64,000 nt of DNA from Druceiella hillmani (taxonomy: Eukaryota; Arthropoda; Insecta; Lepidoptera; Hepialidae), in contig JAYKKI010000052.1 in assembly GCA_039881145.1 (NCBI GenBank), positions 12,097,001 through 12,161,000 of the forward strand. The letters are read 5' to 3'. The notes beneath the pieces were generated by a model that was given only the letters and a program-made list of their open reading frames with translations, was not told the DNA's origin and searched no databases. Both the position numbers and the translations under genes were made by a program. Numbering within the stretch: the first letter of the stretch is position 1; each line of letters begins with the position of its first letter. Positions 63,141 through 64,000 of this stretch are shown here, piece after piece.

Positions 63141-64000
63141 TATTTAATATGATGTATATTACTATGATAATAAATTAATTTATGTATACATTAACTTTCT
63201 ATATATTTAGAGATCATTTAAATTTAATTAGATAATTATGCGTTTTTTTCTTGTATATGGCCAGATTTTAAAGTATGTTTCATTAAAGTTTTCATTGACA
63301 TGGCGTCTCATATCTAAAACGTTTCTGTCTCTTTGTAATGCAAACATTTTAAATTTAAGATAATTTATTAATTATTATTTTCGAAGGAAATTACCTTTAA
63401 GTGGAACGAATTGTAGAATTTAAAATACGAACTTAATTAGCAATGACTGTTTTTTAAGTCGAACTTTTGAAACAATCAACTTAATGGTATATCTCAGATA
63501 AACTGTAATTGACAAGTTATTTTCCCTAAATGTAACAAACAGTAACTGTAAATGAAAAAATTCTCTATTCTATTTACGTAACTATATTTTTAGAATATGT
63601 TCTGAGAATTGAAAGATGGAGGATGGATGAATTATTATATTTACCGGCACAATCTTTTTCGAAAATGTATCACTTGCCCAAAATTGTGACATGAGTACTA
63701 GCATCGGTCTCAAGGATCAATTTTTACGGAGAACATACAAATATTCATAAAGCATTAAATGTGGTTTCCAAAATAAATAAGCAATGAAAATAATTATAGT
63801 GTTGAATTAATAATTTTTGAATAACAAGTCACTTCGTTTTTTATCAATTTAAAGGATACATTACGTTATTACTGAAATATAAATAAAACTTTTCTAGATT
63901 ATTTAAACAGGAAAAAATAATTTAAACCACTGCAAAACTTGGCGACTATCGTAAAGTTGTTGGTGGAAAATGCGTACATCTGCATTTTCTAAATTATGAT

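Overview
This is eukaryotic, very AT-rich, intron-rich DNA, almost certainly from an insect. The window holds a multi-exon CYP3-clan (CYP6-like) cytochrome P450 and many insect-type transposon relics (Tc1, ZMYM1-like hAT, Helitron, Gypsy, LINE). A hemipteroid insect fits the N-terminal style and the many introns, but that is a guess. No bacterial operons, CRISPR arrays, rRNA or tRNA genes were seen.

The one gene I can reconstruct fully lies on the minus strand, start codon at 40,141 and stop at 26,465. No single ORF shows it. Eight exons joined by GT-AG introns with matching phases give 488 codons (487 residues). It has an N-terminal membrane anchor, a helix-C WxxxR, an I-helix AGFETT, a K-helix ExxR and a complete heme loop (FSEGRRYCIG). 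A TATA-like box sits about 53 bp upstream of the ATG. Its introns (175 bp to 4.3 kb) hold a Tc1 relic, a SINE-like insertion with a 14-bp target-site duplication, a 56-bp tandem repeat, a diverged ~140-bp satellite and a ~360-bp polypurine tract.

On both sides lie dead copies of the same gene, all on the minus strand. A broken exon 1 is at 12.45-12.81 kb. Exon 4 and 5 remnants are at 6.1-6.4 kb. A degraded copy with exons 2, 4, 5 and 8 runs from 25.03 down to 20.04 kb. A last exon with one 8-bp deletion is at 56.79-56.95 kb. Non-coding duplications support repeated duplication of this block: 1.95-3.87 kb is collinear with 54.4-56.3 kb, and 10.9-11.45 kb with 40.3-40.87 kb. The window therefore looks like a P450 cluster with one surviving member.

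Region by region: 0-6 kb is non-coding with a hairpin and one arm of the segmental duplication. 6-13 kb holds P450 relics, a foldback MITE and a 21-bp minisatellite. 13-19 kb holds dispersed repeats and a LINE relic. 19-25 kb is pseudogene B. 26-41 kb is the intact P450. 41-54 kb is mostly empty, with microsatellites, a Gypsy integrase fragment, a long inverted-repeat element and one orphan exon-like ORF. 54-57 kb is the second duplication arm and pseudogene C. 57-61 kb is a Helitron relic and a hAT relic. 61-64 kb is a tandem-repeat array and AT-rich DNA.
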